Below are positions 8,300 to 17,185 of a stretch of 64,000 nucleotides of DNA, piece after piece (the stretch's first letter is position 1; every line of letters begins with the position of its first letter). Position numbers and translations under genes: made by a program. The notes under the pieces were generated by a model, which was given only the letters and a program-made list of their open reading frames with translations, did not search any database and had not been told where the DNA came from. Source of the stretch: Synechococcus sp. WH 8101 (GTDB lineage Bacteria > Cyanobacteriota > Cyanobacteriia > PCC-6307 > Cyanobiaceae); NCBI RefSeq assembly GCF_004209775.1, contig NZ_CP035914.1, positions 1,984,001 through 2,048,000 of the forward strand, written 5' to 3'.

Positions 8300-10047
8300 A
8301 TGGACCTGCCCCCCCGGGATCGTCCCTCAGCCCAGGGGATGGATGTCACCACCGTGCGGGCGGTGGTCAGCGATCTACGTCGTCGCCTGCTGCCCAGCCG
8401 TTTTGAAAAGGCACAACAACCGGATCCCCACAGCCTGCAGCTGGGATTCCGCACCCTGACGGGAATGGTGTGGCTGGAATTGAGCTGGCAAGCCGATCTG
8501 CCACGGCTGGTTCTGATCCCCCCACCACGACGGCAAGGGGGGGCAGCACGCTGGCGCAACAGGTCCAGCACAGTCTGCGACAACTGGCTCTCGTGCAGAT
8601 CGAGCAGCAGGGCTTCGAGCGGGTGGTGAGTTTCGCTCTCGCCAAGCGACCGGGTGACCCGATCCAGCGCCGTCTGGTGCTGGAACTGATGGGGCGACAC
8701 AGCAACCTGATGCTGCTGGATCCGGACCAGAGGATCATCGCCATCGGACGTCAGGTGCGGGACCACCAGTCGCGCATTCGACCGATCAGCACCGGCGATC
8801 TCTACGTGGATCCCCCTGGCCTGCAGGGACAGATCCCCAGCCTGGAGGAGTCGTTCGATCGCTGGAGACAACGACTGACACTCCTGCCAATTCCCCTCGG
8901 CAAAGCTCTGAGGCAGACCTATCAAGGCATCAGCCCCAGCCTGAGCCTGCAGCTGGCCCATGAGGAACGCAGCCCAGCCGAGCAACTGCTCAGCACACCG
9001 GTCGAGGCGCTGCAAACCCCCGACTGGCTGGCGCTGCATGCGCGCTGGCAACTTTGGTTGCAGCAGCTTGAGGCTGAGGGCTTCCGACTCCGTTATAACG
9101 GCCCCACCCCTTATCGGGTCTGGGGCCCCGACATTGACGGCGAAGCGCCGGAAGCCGACTCCCTCAGCCTCAGCCTTGGTCTCCACTACCGGCACCACAA
9201 CAGCCAACGCCGGATCGAGCGCCAGGCGAGGGAGCTGCGTCTCAGCCTGGAGCACTGGCGGCAACGGGAACAGCGCCACCTGGAGGATCAGGAGCGCCGA
9301 CTGCACGACACCGACCAAGCGCAGGCCCTGCAGCAGGAAGCCGATGGGCTGCTGTGCCACGCCTCCCCTAGCCGCGAGCAGATCGATCGCGCCCAGAAGC
9401 TGTATCAGCGGGCTCGCAAGCTGCGGCGAGCCGAGCCGCTTCTTGAGGAACGCCGGCGCTATCACCAACAGCGTCTGCAACTGATCGAAGGAAGCGAAGC
9501 CTTTCTGGACAACCTGCTCGACGCCCCGGCCGCTGCAGCAGGTGATGACCTGGATGACACACCCGAGCGCCTTCAGGAACTGCGCGGCGAACTGGATGAG
9601 CTGTTGATGCCGCACCGGCGGCGCAACCGAGCGGACGAACGACGACAACGCCAGGAGGGACCGCAACCCCTGCAGCTGCGCAGCCCCAACGGACTGATGA
9701 TTCAGGTCGGTCGGAACCATCGCCAGAACGACTGGATCAGCCTGCGCCAGGCACGCCCCGGCGATCTCTGGTTCCACGCACAGGAATGCCCGGGGAGTCA
9801 TGTGGTGCTCAAGGCCTCCAGCGGTCTGGCCTCCGAGGAAGACCTGGTGCTGGCCGCCGATCTCGCGGCTCACTTCAGCCGTGCGCGCCGGAATCGCAAG
9901 GTGGCCGTGGTGATGGTGCCGGTGGAGCAGCTGCAACGGATCGCGGGCGCGGCTCCAGGCACGGTGCGCCACCGCGGCGGCGACGTGCGCTGGGCCGAAC
10001 CGGAACGGATCGCCCAACAACTGCACAGCGGAGGGCTCCTAGCCTGA
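8300..10047 (+). pseudogene. NFACT (Rqc2/RqcH/FbpA-type) protein gene with a -1 frameshift
   Basis: Two frames together encode one NFACT protein of about 580 residues, a ribosome quality-control factor family that binds the 50S subunit with peptidyl-tRNA. The first part (ATG 8300; alternative ATG 8339) reads RAVVSDLRRRLLPSRFEKAQ and continues to about 8543. The rest continues in the next frame from GSTLAQQVQHSLRQL to LLA at 10047. The frames join at a run of seven G residues (8537-8543); one more G would restore the gene. The C-terminal NFACT-R domain (LRSPNGLMIQVGRN and PGDLWFHAQECPGSHVVLKA) is intact, with a charged coiled-coil in the middle. It is a recent mutation, a sequencing error or programmed slippage; the high conservation of both parts argues against old decay. 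Confidence 0.82.
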
Positions 10048-10050
10048 GCA

Positions 10051-10884
10051 TTGCTTAGTCACAGCCCCCTGGAACCGCCGCCGCCGATTCGCATCCCCAG
10101 ACCCACGGCCTCCCAGCCGCCGGTTGATGCACCGCCGGCCGACCGGGACATGCCCCTGGTGGATCACCTGGAGGAGCTGCGCCAACGGGTGTTGCGCAGC
10201 CTGCTGGCCGTTGTACTGGCCGCCCTCGGCTGCCTCCTGGCTGTGAAACCCCTGGTGACCCTGCTGGAACGCCCCGCCGGCTCGATTCATTTCCTGCAGC
10301 TGGCACCAGGTGAATTTCTGTTTGTGTCGTTCAAGGTGGCCGGCTATGCCGGCCTCACCCTGGCCTTGCCCTATGTGCTCTACGAGGGCCTTGCCTTCGT
10401 GATACCCGGCCTCACCCGAAGGGAACGGCGCCTGATCGCGCCCGCCGTGGCCGGATCGGCCTGCCTGTTTCTTGCCGGGCTCGCCTTCGCCTGGTGGGCC
10501 CTCGTGCCTGCGGCCCTCCGCTTTCTGGTGAGCTATGGCGCCGATGTGGTCGAACCGCTCTGGTCGATCGAGCGCTACCTGGATTTCGTGCTCCTGCTGA
10601 TGCTGGCCACCGGCCTGGCCTTCCAACTGCCGGTGCTGCAGCTGCTTCTGGGGCTGTTCGGACTGATCACCTGGCGACGGATGCTGGCGGCCTGGCGCTG
10701 GGTGGTGCTGGCCGCAGCCCTCGCAGGGGCCGTGCTCACCCCCTCGACGGATCCGATCACCATGCTGCTGCTGGCTGGAGCGATCACCGCCCTGTTTCTG
10801 ATTGGTGTGGGCCTGGTCGCCCTCACCCAGGGGTTCAAAGCAGAAACTCCTCCAGACGCTCCGCCCCCTGCAGCTGCAGGCTGA
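10051..10884 (+). CDS. tatC: Sec-independent protein translocase TatC
   Basis: The multispanning core receptor of the twin-arginine pathway, which exports folded proteins with RR signal peptides such as the Rieske protein. The family start MPLVDHLEELRQRVLRSLL is followed by FVSFKVAGYAGLTLALPYVLYE and the remaining helices, six in total. The longest reading gives 277 residues from TTG at 10051, with a proline-rich N-terminal extension of about 33 residues; the first ATG is 10150. It begins three bases after the NFACT gene stops. The 3' end overlaps the DUF3067 gene on the other strand by 50 bases. Confidence 0.94.
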   Translation: MLSHSPLEPPPPIRIPRPTASQPPVDAPPADRDMPLVDHLEELRQRVLRSLLAVVLAALGCLLAVKPLVTLLERPAGSIHFLQLAPGEFLFVSFKVAGYAGLTLALPYVLYEGLAFVIPGLTRRERRLIAPAVAGSACLFLAGLAFAWWALVPAALRFLVSYGADVVEPLWSIERYLDFVLLLMLATGLAFQLPVLQLLLGLFGLITWRRMLAAWRWVVLAAALAGAVLTPSTDPITMLLLAGAITALFLIGVGLVALTQGFKAETPPDAPPPAAAG

Positions 10885-11221
10885 GAGCCTTGCCGAGCCG
10901 GGGCCGATCCCGGGTGGAGGCCAGCCACTGCCGCACCACATCAGCCTGAGCCAAGCGGTTCACCACCTCGAGCACCTCGGCGAGGTGATGCCGATACGCC
11001 GTCGCATCCATGGGGAAGGACTGCTGCTCCAGATAGGCCCACATCACCTGCAGGTACAAACGGCCTTGTCTGACGACGAGCTGAAGGTCGTAACTCGCCT
11101 GCCAACGCTGCTGAAGACAGGCGATCACCTCCTCCACAGTCAGGGGCTCAGGCACGTTGGCGGGTGGATCAACAAGCACGAAAACAGGCTGTGGCGGGAG
11201 GTTAAAGCCCAGTCGTTGCAA
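10835..11221 (-). CDS. DUF3067 family protein
   Basis: A small soluble protein conserved in cyanobacteria, function unknown. The recognisable core is WQASYDLQLVVRQGRLYLQV followed by WAYLEQQSFPM and a C-terminal TRDRPRLGKALSL segment. The long reading is 128 residues from TTG 11221; an internal GTG at 11137 would give about 100 residues, closer to the length I recall for the family. It is divergent from petC, a neighbourhood that may hint at a link to cytochrome b6f or Rieske assembly, but this is inference. Its last 50 bases overlap tatC. Confidence 0.85.
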   Translation of the reverse strand: MQRLGFNLPPQPVFVLVDPPANVPEPLTVEEVIACLQQRWQASYDLQLVVRQGRLYLQVMWAYLEQQSFPMDATAYRHHLAEVLEVVNRLAQADVVRQWLASTRDRPRLGKALSLQLQGAERLEEFLL

Positions 11222-11281
11222 AGCGTGATGGGCCCTTCAACGTCCATAATGGTCGCCATTCAGTGACGGTTGCCCTCCGCC
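11222..11281 (+). promoter_or_regulatory. probable petCA promoter region
   Basis: A 60-base divergent gap between DUF3067 and petC. CATAAT at 11245-11250 resembles a -10 hexamer at a sensible distance from the petC start. The best upstream TTGCAA (11217-11222) is 22 bases away, too far for a classical -35 box, so the call is weak. Confidence 0.3.
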
Positions 11282-11818
11282 ATGACCCAAGCCTCCTCGA
11301 GCGATGTGCCCGGAATGGGTCGTCGGCAGTTCATGAATCTGCTGACCTTCGGATCCGTAACCGGCGTCGCCCTCGGTGCGCTCTATCCGGTTGTGAACTA
11401 CTTCATCCCCCCGCGGGCCGCCGGCAGTGGCGGCGGCACCGCAGCCAAGGATGAGCTGGGCAATCCCATCACCGCCACCGGCTGGCTGAGCAGCCACCCC
11501 AGTGGTGACCGCAGCCTGGTGCAGGGTCTCAAGGGTGACCCCACTTATCTGATCGTCGATGGCGACGACGCCATCGGCAGCTATGGCATCAACGCCATCT
11601 GCACCCACCTGGGTTGCGTGGTGCCTTGGAACAGTGGTGCCAACAAGTTCATGTGCCCCTGCCACGGCAGCCAGTACGACGCCACGGGCAAGGTGGTGCG
11701 TGGTCCTGCACCCCTGTCCCTTGCACTTGCCAACGTCAGCGTTGAAAACGACAACGTGTTTGTGAGTCAGTGGACCGACACCGACTTCCGGACGGGCGAG
11801 AAGCCTTGGTGGGTCTGA
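11282..11818 (+). CDS. petC: cytochrome b6-f complex iron-sulfur (Rieske) subunit
   Basis: Carries the high-potential 2Fe-2S centre that oxidises plastoquinol and passes the electron to cytochrome f. The protein is 178 residues from ATG 11282, preferred over an in-frame TTG at 11270 because the family begins [17 protein letters not shown]. The [12 protein letters not shown] segment is an uncleaved twin-arginine signal anchor. Cluster-binding boxes are CTHLGC (107-112) and CPCHG (125-129), with a preceding Gly-rich hinge GSGGG. petA follows after 44 bases in the usual petCA operon. Confidence 0.98.
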   Translation: MTQASSSDVPGMGRRQFMNLLTFGSVTGVALGALYPVVNYFIPPRAAGSGGGTAAKDELGNPITATGWLSSHPSGDRSLVQGLKGDPTYLIVDGDDAIGSYGINAICTHLGCVVPWNSGANKFMCPCHGSQYDATGKVVRGPAPLSLALANVSVENDNVFVSQWTDTDFRTGEKPWWV

Positions 11819-11862
11819 TCTTCAGAGCCTTCCCGACAGTCCCACCCGTTTTCCCGACTCCG

Positions 11863-12795
11863 ATGCGCCGCCTTCTCTCCCCTCTCCTCGCCGCCCTCAT
11901 CGTCGGCGTTTCCGTGTTCACCGCTCCGGCAGCCAGCTGGGCCTATCCCTTCTGGGCCCAGCAGAACTACGACTCACCCCGTGAGGCCACCGGCAAGATT
12001 GTGTGCGCCAACTGCCATCTGGCCAAGAAACTCACCCAGGCGGAGGTGCCCCAATCGGTTCTTCCCGACAGCGTCTTCAAGGCTGTGGTGAAGATCCCCT
12101 ATGACACCAGCGTTCCGGAGATTGGTGCCGACGGCAGCGACGTGCCCCTGCAGGTGGGTGCGGTGGTGATGCTTCCCGATGGCTTCAGCCTCGCCCCCCA
12201 GGACCGCTGGACTGATGACATCAAAGAAGAAACCGAAGGGGTGTATTTCACCCAGTACAGCGACGATCAGCCCAATGTGATCCTCGTCGGCCCGATCCCA
12301 GGTGATCAGCATCAGGAGATTGTCTTCCCGATCCTTTCACCCGATCCCGCCTCAGACAGCAACATCCACTTCGGCAAATATTCCATCCACGTGGGCGGCA
12401 ATCGGGGCCGTGGCCAGGTCTATCCCACCGGCGAAAAGAGCAACAACACCGTGTTCACGGCGCCTGGAGCCGGCCGGATTAGCGCCATCGAGGCTGGCGA
12501 CAATGGTGCCAGCGTCGTGACGATCACGGCGGCCGATGGCAGCGAAGCCAGCGAAACCATTCCGGTCGGTCCCCAACTTCTTGTCTCCGTTGGCGACGAG
12601 GTGGAGGCTGGTGCTGCACTCACCAATGATCCCAATGTGGGTGGTTTTGGCCAGCTCGATACGGAAGTGGTTCTTCAGAACCCGGTGCGGATCTATGGCC
12701 TTCTCGCCTTCTTCGCTGCGGTGGCCCTGGCCCAGATCATGCTTGTGCTGAAGAAAAAGCAGGTCGAGAAAGTGCAGGCAGCTGAAGGCGTCTGA
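11863..12795 (+). CDS. petA: cytochrome f
   Basis: The c-type cytochrome of the b6f complex that reduces plastocyanin or cytochrome c6. The protein is 310 residues from ATG 11863. A signal peptide ends at ASWA, leaving the mature N-terminus YPFWAQQNY, whose first Tyr is the axial haem ligand in this family. The haem-binding CANCH is at 48-52. A single C-terminal transmembrane helix ([17 protein letters not shown]) is followed by a KKKQVEKVQ stromal tail. It is the second gene of petCA; a terminator-shaped hairpin starts 35 bases after its stop, inside lgt. Confidence 0.98.
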   Translation: MRRLLSPLLAALIVGVSVFTAPAASWAYPFWAQQNYDSPREATGKIVCANCHLAKKLTQAEVPQSVLPDSVFKAVVKIPYDTSVPEIGADGSDVPLQVGAVVMLPDGFSLAPQDRWTDDIKEETEGVYFTQYSDDQPNVILVGPIPGDQHQEIVFPILSPDPASDSNIHFGKYSIHVGGNRGRGQVYPTGEKSNNTVFTAPGAGRISAIEAGDNGASVVTITAADGSEASETIPVGPQLLVSVGDEVEAGAALTNDPNVGGFGQLDTEVVLQNPVRIYGLLAFFAAVALAQIMLVLKKKQVEKVQAAEGV

Positions 12796-12799
12796 TCCC

Positions 12800-13666
12800 G
12801 TGTCCCTCTTCGCGATATTCACATCTCCCGGGCCCGAGCTTGTTCAGCTCGGGCCTTTTGTCTTGCGGTGGTATGGGCTGCTGATCGCCCTGGCGGTGCT
12901 AATCGGCCTCAACCTCTCCAGCTGGCTTGCCAAACAACGCCACCTGGAGCAGGGGCTGATCAGTGATCTGCTGCCGATCCTGGTGCTGGCGGCCGTGGTG
13001 GGCGCTCGCCTGTATTACGTCGCCTTTGAATGGCGCAACTATCAGGGGGCCTGGTGGGAAGCCTTCGCCATCTGGCGCGGCGGCATCGCGATCCACGGTG
13101 CCCTGCTGGCCGGCACTATCGCGGTGATCCTGTTCTGCCGCTGGCGGCGCCAACCACTCTGGGATGTGCTGGATGTGCTCGTGCCGTCGGTGGCCCTCGG
13201 GCAGGCGATCGGTCGCTGGGGCAACTTCTTCAACTCCGAAGCCTTCGGCGTGCCCACCGATCTTCCCTGGAAACTGTTCATTGCCTACCCCAACCGGCCG
13301 GCCGTCTTTGCCGATGCCGAGTTCTTCCACCCCACTTTCCTGTATGAGTCGGTCTGGAATCTGGGGGTGTTCGGCCTTTTGATGGTCCTGTTCGTGCGTG
13401 GCCAACGCGGTCGTCTCGTGCTGCCCGCCGGTGCTCTTAGTTGCCTTTATCTGCTCACCTACAGCCTTGGCCGCTTCTGGATCGAAGGCCTTCGCATCGA
13501 CCCCCTCTGCCTCAAAGGCCTTCCCCCTTTTTGCGATGGAGGCCTGCGGATGGCGCAATTGATGAGCCTCGCCCTGATCGCTCTGGCCGGAGTCGGGCTG
13601 TGGTGGCTATACGGGCGTAAGCGTCCCTTACCTGATCCCTGCGGACATCGACGAGAAGCTGCATGA
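12800..13666 (+). CDS. lgt: prolipoprotein diacylglyceryl transferase
   Basis: Transfers diacylglycerol from phosphatidylglycerol to the lipobox Cys of prelipoproteins, the first step of lipoprotein maturation. The 288-residue polytopic protein has [15 protein letters not shown] near the start. The signature [17 protein letters not shown] contains the conserved Arg and Asn residues, and a late [11 protein letters not shown] segment is also conserved. The start is GTG at 12800, four bases after petA. A perfect 10-bp hairpin with a T tract lies inside the first 20 codons. It overlaps cobM by four bases (ATGA). Confidence 0.96.
   Translation: MSLFAIFTSPGPELVQLGPFVLRWYGLLIALAVLIGLNLSSWLAKQRHLEQGLISDLLPILVLAAVVGARLYYVAFEWRNYQGAWWEAFAIWRGGIAIHGALLAGTIAVILFCRWRRQPLWDVLDVLVPSVALGQAIGRWGNFFNSEAFGVPTDLPWKLFIAYPNRPAVFADAEFFHPTFLYESVWNLGVFGLLMVLFVRGQRGRLVLPAGALSCLYLLTYSLGRFWIEGLRIDPLCLKGLPPFCDGGLRMAQLMSLALIALAGVGLWWLYGRKRPLPDPCGHRREAA
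12831..12863 (+). terminator. terminator-shaped hairpin inside the 5' end of lgt
   Basis: GGCCCGAGCT (12831-12840) pairs perfectly with AGCTCGGGCC (12846-12855) around a five-base loop and is followed by TTTTGTCTT. It begins 35 bases after the petA stop, where a petCA terminator would be expected, yet lies within lgt codons 11-19. It may end most petCA transcripts and allow only readthrough into lgt. Confidence 0.7.
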
Positions 13667-14430
13667 CCCAACCCGATGCTCTGGTTTCCATTGTGGGAGC
13701 CGGTCCAGGTGCTCCCGACCTGCTCACCAGACGCGCCGAAGACCGCATCCGCTCCGCCGATGTACTGATCTGGACGGATTCACTGATTTCCCCCGAGATC
13801 GCCGCCCTGGCCAGGCCTGAGTGCGAACGAATCCGCAGCAGCACCTTGACCCTCGAAGAAGTGGTGCCCCTGATGATCGATCGCGTGCGGCAGGGCCTTC
13901 GCGTGGTTCGACTTCACGATGGTGATCCCTGTTTGTATGGCGCCCTCACCGAACAGATCTGCGGGCTGGCCGATGCCGGCATCGACACGGAGGTGGTTCC
14001 TGGCCTCAGCGCCTACCAGGCGACGGCCTCCGCGCTGAAGGCGGAACTGACCATCCCCGGCCTGGTGCAAACGATCGTGCTCAGCCGCGCCGGGGGGCGC
14101 ACCGGTGTGCCGGAGACCGAGACTCTCGAGCAGCTGGCACGGTTAAGAGCCTCGCTCTGCCTTTATCTAAGTGCTCGCCATGTCGAAGAGGTGCAGGCGA
14201 CCCTTCTGGAGCACTATCCGGCCGACACCCCCGTCGCCATCGGCTACAGGGTCAGCTGGCCCGACCAATGGCTGCAGGTGGTGCCGCTGGAGCGCATGGC
14301 GCAGGCTTCACAGGAACGTGGACTGATCCGAACAACCCTGTACGTGATCAGCCCAGCGCTGACGGCCCAGGGCCATCGCTCCAAGCTCTATTCACCGGAG
14401 CACGACCACCTGTTCCGTCCGCAGCGCTGA
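13663..14430 (+). CDS. cobM: precorrin-4 C11-methyltransferase
   Basis: An S-adenosylmethionine-dependent methyltransferase of corrin ring synthesis. The 255-residue protein opens with [18 protein letters not shown], the tetrapyrrole-methylase SAM loop. It continues with [18 protein letters not shown] and [19 protein letters not shown], where the last segment is typical of CobM/CbiF. It overlaps the lgt stop by four bases, so the two are probably translationally coupled. The other corrin-related gene in the window is the CobT-like UPF0284 gene at 37763-38893. Confidence 0.93.
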   Translation: MTQPDALVSIVGAGPGAPDLLTRRAEDRIRSADVLIWTDSLISPEIAALARPECERIRSSTLTLEEVVPLMIDRVRQGLRVVRLHDGDPCLYGALTEQICGLADAGIDTEVVPGLSAYQATASALKAELTIPGLVQTIVLSRAGGRTGVPETETLEQLARLRASLCLYLSARHVEEVQATLLEHYPADTPVAIGYRVSWPDQWLQVVPLERMAQASQERGLIRTTLYVISPALTAQGHRSKLYSPEHDHLFRPQR

Positions 14431-14473
14431 CGGCTCGGAGGACTGCCGGTGGTGGTTTAAGATTCTTTTGTGC

Positions 14474-14545
<72 letters not shown>

Positions 14546-14558
14546 TGTCTTCATCAAT

Positions 14559-14605
14559 GACCGACTGATCGGTCCATCAAGATCTCATCGTCATCTTTGA
14601 CGATG
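14559..14605 (+). other. two hairpins downstream of tRNA-Val
   Basis: GACCGA/TCGGTC (14559-14574) and CATCGTCA/TGACGATG (14586-14605), each with a four-base loop, lie between tRNA-Val and the RodZ-like gene. Neither has a T tract, so they may be processing sites or weak terminators. The rest of this 110-base gap shows nothing I recognise. Confidence 0.4.
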
Positions 14606-14655
14606 ACAGAACAGGGCACTGCATTTAAGGTTTAAGGCCATTGTTTGGGGTCTTC

Positions 14656-15486
14656 ATGGGAGCGGGTCATGGCCGTGATTCCTCCATGCTCACCTCCGCT
14701 GAGGAGGCTGATTCGACAGCCACAGCGACGGGTCTCGCCGCTGCTGGTCTGGCCCTGCGGCAAGCTCGCGAGGCCCAGGGCCTGAGCCTCCACGAGCTGG
14801 CAGGCAGCCTGCGCATGGGCGAAGAGCAGCTGGCAGCCCTTGAGGCCGGCGACCGCGCCAACCTGCCTGAAGCGGTGTTCGTCAAGGCGATGGTGCGTCG
14901 GGTCGCCGGCAAAGTTGGACTGGAGGCCAACGCACTCGTCACGGGCCTGGGTGATCTGGATCAGGAGCGCCCCCAGCCCCAAAGGAACTCCGGCAGATCG
15001 AGCGCAACGCCACGCAGCAAGAGCCAGGCGCGCCCGACGCCACAAGGCCGGCCCGGATGGCTGGGGCTCGCGACTCTGTCGGGGTTGATCGCCATCGCGG
15101 CCGTGATCGCCGGGCTGTTCAGCCTGAGCAGGATCACCCCGGAACCCTCCACCGCCGCCCAACCAACCGAAGCCTCTGCGGTCTCCCCGCCGACGCCCCC
15201 CCAGCCTCCGGCAGCTGCCTCCACTGTCACAATCACATCCCAGGAGCCCAGCTGGCTGGTCATCCGCAACGCCAAGGGCGCCATCCTCTTTGAGGGCATG
15301 CTGAAAACCAGCACCACCCTGCGCGGGGAGCGGGTATTGGAGATCTATGCCGGACGGCCTGATCTGGTCAAGGTCAGCACCGGAGAGGGAGACAACGCCA
15401 CCGCCGCACGGACCCTCGGGAGGATCGATGATGTGCGCTGGTATCAGGTCACTGCTGAACCGTCACCGTCAGATTCAGCCCTGTGA
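14656..15486 (+). CDS. RodZ-like protein (HTH_25 + membrane helix + DUF4115)
   Basis: A bitopic membrane protein of 276 residues from ATG 14656; an in-frame ATG at 14686 is an alternative. The cytoplasmic part contains an Xre-type helix-turn-helix (LRQAREAQGLSLHELAGSLR, then LAALEAGD). A basic linker (about 110-135) leads to one transmembrane helix (LGLATLSGLIAIAAVIAGLF), a Pro/Ala-rich periplasmic linker and a C-terminal beta domain (WLVIRNAKGAILFEGML) of the DUF4115 type. RodZ proteins couple the MreB cytoskeleton to the wall machinery. The 3' end overlaps the ppx gene by 38 bases on the other strand. Confidence 0.85.
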   Translation: MGAGHGRDSSMLTSAEEADSTATATGLAAAGLALRQAREAQGLSLHELAGSLRMGEEQLAALEAGDRANLPEAVFVKAMVRRVAGKVGLEANALVTGLGDLDQERPQPQRNSGRSSATPRSKSQARPTPQGRPGWLGLATLSGLIAIAAVIAGLFSLSRITPEPSTAAQPTEASAVSPPTPPQPPAAASTVTITSQEPSWLVIRNAKGAILFEGMLKTSTTLRGERVLEIYAGRPDLVKVSTGEGDNATAARTLGRIDDVRWYQVTAEPSPSDSAL

Positions 15487-17110
15487 TGTCACGGAGCACC
15501 GAGGCACAGCTCTCCAGACTCCACTGCTCCAGGCTGATGTTCTGATTCACGCGCTCTGGAATCAGGCCGAGCTGGAGCTCGTGGCCCGTGACTTTGGCCT
15601 GAATCGAGGCCACCACAGGCTCCGGGCGACGGTCGAGCGCTGCAGCCAGGCGCAGCAACAGGGCCATCTCCGACACCGTGGCGCGATTGGCACGAGACTG
15701 GAGCGCCTGCCAAGCTTCATGCCGTTTTTTCGGCAGGCTGCGGCGGTGATATCGGGCGATGGCCGCCACCATCAGATGCTCCGCCTCTGAGTAGCCCAGC
15801 AATTCGCCATGGCGAATCAGATACCAGGAATGCTTGTGATAAGCACTGAGATTGATGTGTTGGCCACAGGTGTGGAGCATGGCGGCCGCCCAGAGCAAAT
15901 CACGGCCAGGCCCCTCATCACGATGCAGGCGACCACGGGTGGCGTCGTAGAGGCTGAGGGCATGGGAAGCGACCCGTTCGGCCCGCAGCTGATTCACAGC
16001 GAACCGCTGCACCTGATGAATGACGGTGCGCTGGCGGATACTGCTCTGAAAACTGAAGCGATCCTCCAGCAATCCATGCCGGAGCATCCAATCGACGATC
16101 AACCCCTCCCGGAGCGCCCGCTCGCTGAGCACCAACTCCTGGACGGCGAGCATCTGCATGGTGGTCTGCAGGATCAGCGCACCAGGCACGATGATTTCGG
16201 CGCGGCGGTCGTTGATCGGAGCCAGGGAGCGGCGCTGCTCCGGTGACATCTCAACCAGTTTCTCGACGACGCGATCCAGCCGTTGCCTGGAGATGCGATA
16301 CCCGTGCAGCTTCAGAGGTGGGCGCTCCTCCTCACTGGCAGCGAGCGCCCCGATGGCCATGGCGGTGCCACTGGTGGCCACCATCACAGGGGTCTCACCG
16401 GGCTTGATCCGCCGCCGCACCTTGTCGACCGCCGGCTCCAGTGATCCCTGAATGAACGCCTGCAGGAAAGCCCGCCTCTGGGCCGGCATCGGATCATGCT
16501 TCACGAAATCCCGCTGCAGGCGCACGGCACCCACCCGGGTGCTGGTGAGCGCCCGGGCATCGCGGCCATCGGCAAGGATCAGCTCCGTGGAACCACCGCC
16601 GATATCCAGGAGCAGGTGGGGGCGATCCCCGAATGGCATTCCCGACAGCACACCCAGGTAGATCAGCCGCGCTTCCTCTGGGCCACTGACCAGATCCACC
16701 TCCAGATCAAGCTCATCCTTCACTTTCTGAAGAAACTCCCGACCGTTGGGTGCTTCCCGCACGGCACTGGTGGCGGCTGTCACCACCTGCTCCACCTGAT
16801 GGCTGGAGGCGAGGTCACGGAAGCGCCGCAGCGTCTCTAGGGCCCTGGCCATCGCCGCATCGGTGAGCTTGCCGCTTTCGGGATCACGCTCGCCCAGGCG
16901 GGTGGTGGATTTCTCCGCCAGCTCGATACTGAAGGTGCGCAGGCTGGGATCAACGGCAGCCACCAGAAGGTGGGTGGAATTGGTGCCGATATCGATCGCC
17001 GCCACCTGACGAAGCCGTCGGCCATTGCGCAGGACACCCCTGGAGGAGGGGGCTGGCTCCGTCTCGGCCGTCACTGGCTCGCGCAGCGCGGAGGGGTCGG
17101 CACCCGCCAT
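15449..17110 (-). CDS. ppx: Ppx/GppA exopolyphosphatase
   Basis: Removes terminal phosphates from polyphosphate and/or hydrolyses pppGpp. The chosen ATG at 17110 gives 553 residues; a longer reading from 17182 only adds a Gly/Ser-rich stretch. The ASKHA signatures are AAIDIGTNSTHLLVAAV near residues 37-53 and LLLDIGGGSTELIL near 165. The C-terminal half is an HD-like helical domain (AAAMLHTCGQHINLSAYHKH) typical of long Ppx proteins. The gene is divergent from ubiA by 75 bases and its 3' end overlaps the RodZ-like gene. Confidence 0.93.
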   Translation of the reverse strand: MAGADPSALREPVTAETEPAPSSRGVLRNGRRLRQVAAIDIGTNSTHLLVAAVDPSLRTFSIELAEKSTTRLGERDPESGKLTDAAMARALETLRRFRDLASSHQVEQVVTAATSAVREAPNGREFLQKVKDELDLEVDLVSGPEEARLIYLGVLSGMPFGDRPHLLLDIGGGSTELILADGRDARALTSTRVGAVRLQRDFVKHDPMPAQRRAFLQAFIQGSLEPAVDKVRRRIKPGETPVMVATSGTAMAIGALAASEEERPPLKLHGYRISRQRLDRVVEKLVEMSPEQRRSLAPINDRRAEIIVPGALILQTTMQMLAVQELVLSERALREGLIVDWMLRHGLLEDRFSFQSSIRQRTVIHQVQRFAVNQLRAERVASHALSLYDATRGRLHRDEGPGRDLLWAAAMLHTCGQHINLSAYHKHSWYLIRHGELLGYSEAEHLMVAAIARYHRRSLPKKRHEAWQALQSRANRATVSEMALLLRLAAALDRRPEPVVASIQAKVTGHELQLGLIPERVNQNISLEQWSLESCASVLRDITGLNLTVTVQQ

Positions 17111-17185
17111 GGAGCAGCAGTCGTCAGTCCGCCCCACTCTGCCACCGCTTCCCCAACCGCTCCCGACTGCGGCCCAGGTCACACC

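Noticed and set aside
8281-10026. 581-residue minus-strand frame antisense to the NFACT gene
   Set aside because: High-GC antisense shadow; no family features, while the plus strand encodes recognisable NFACT domains.
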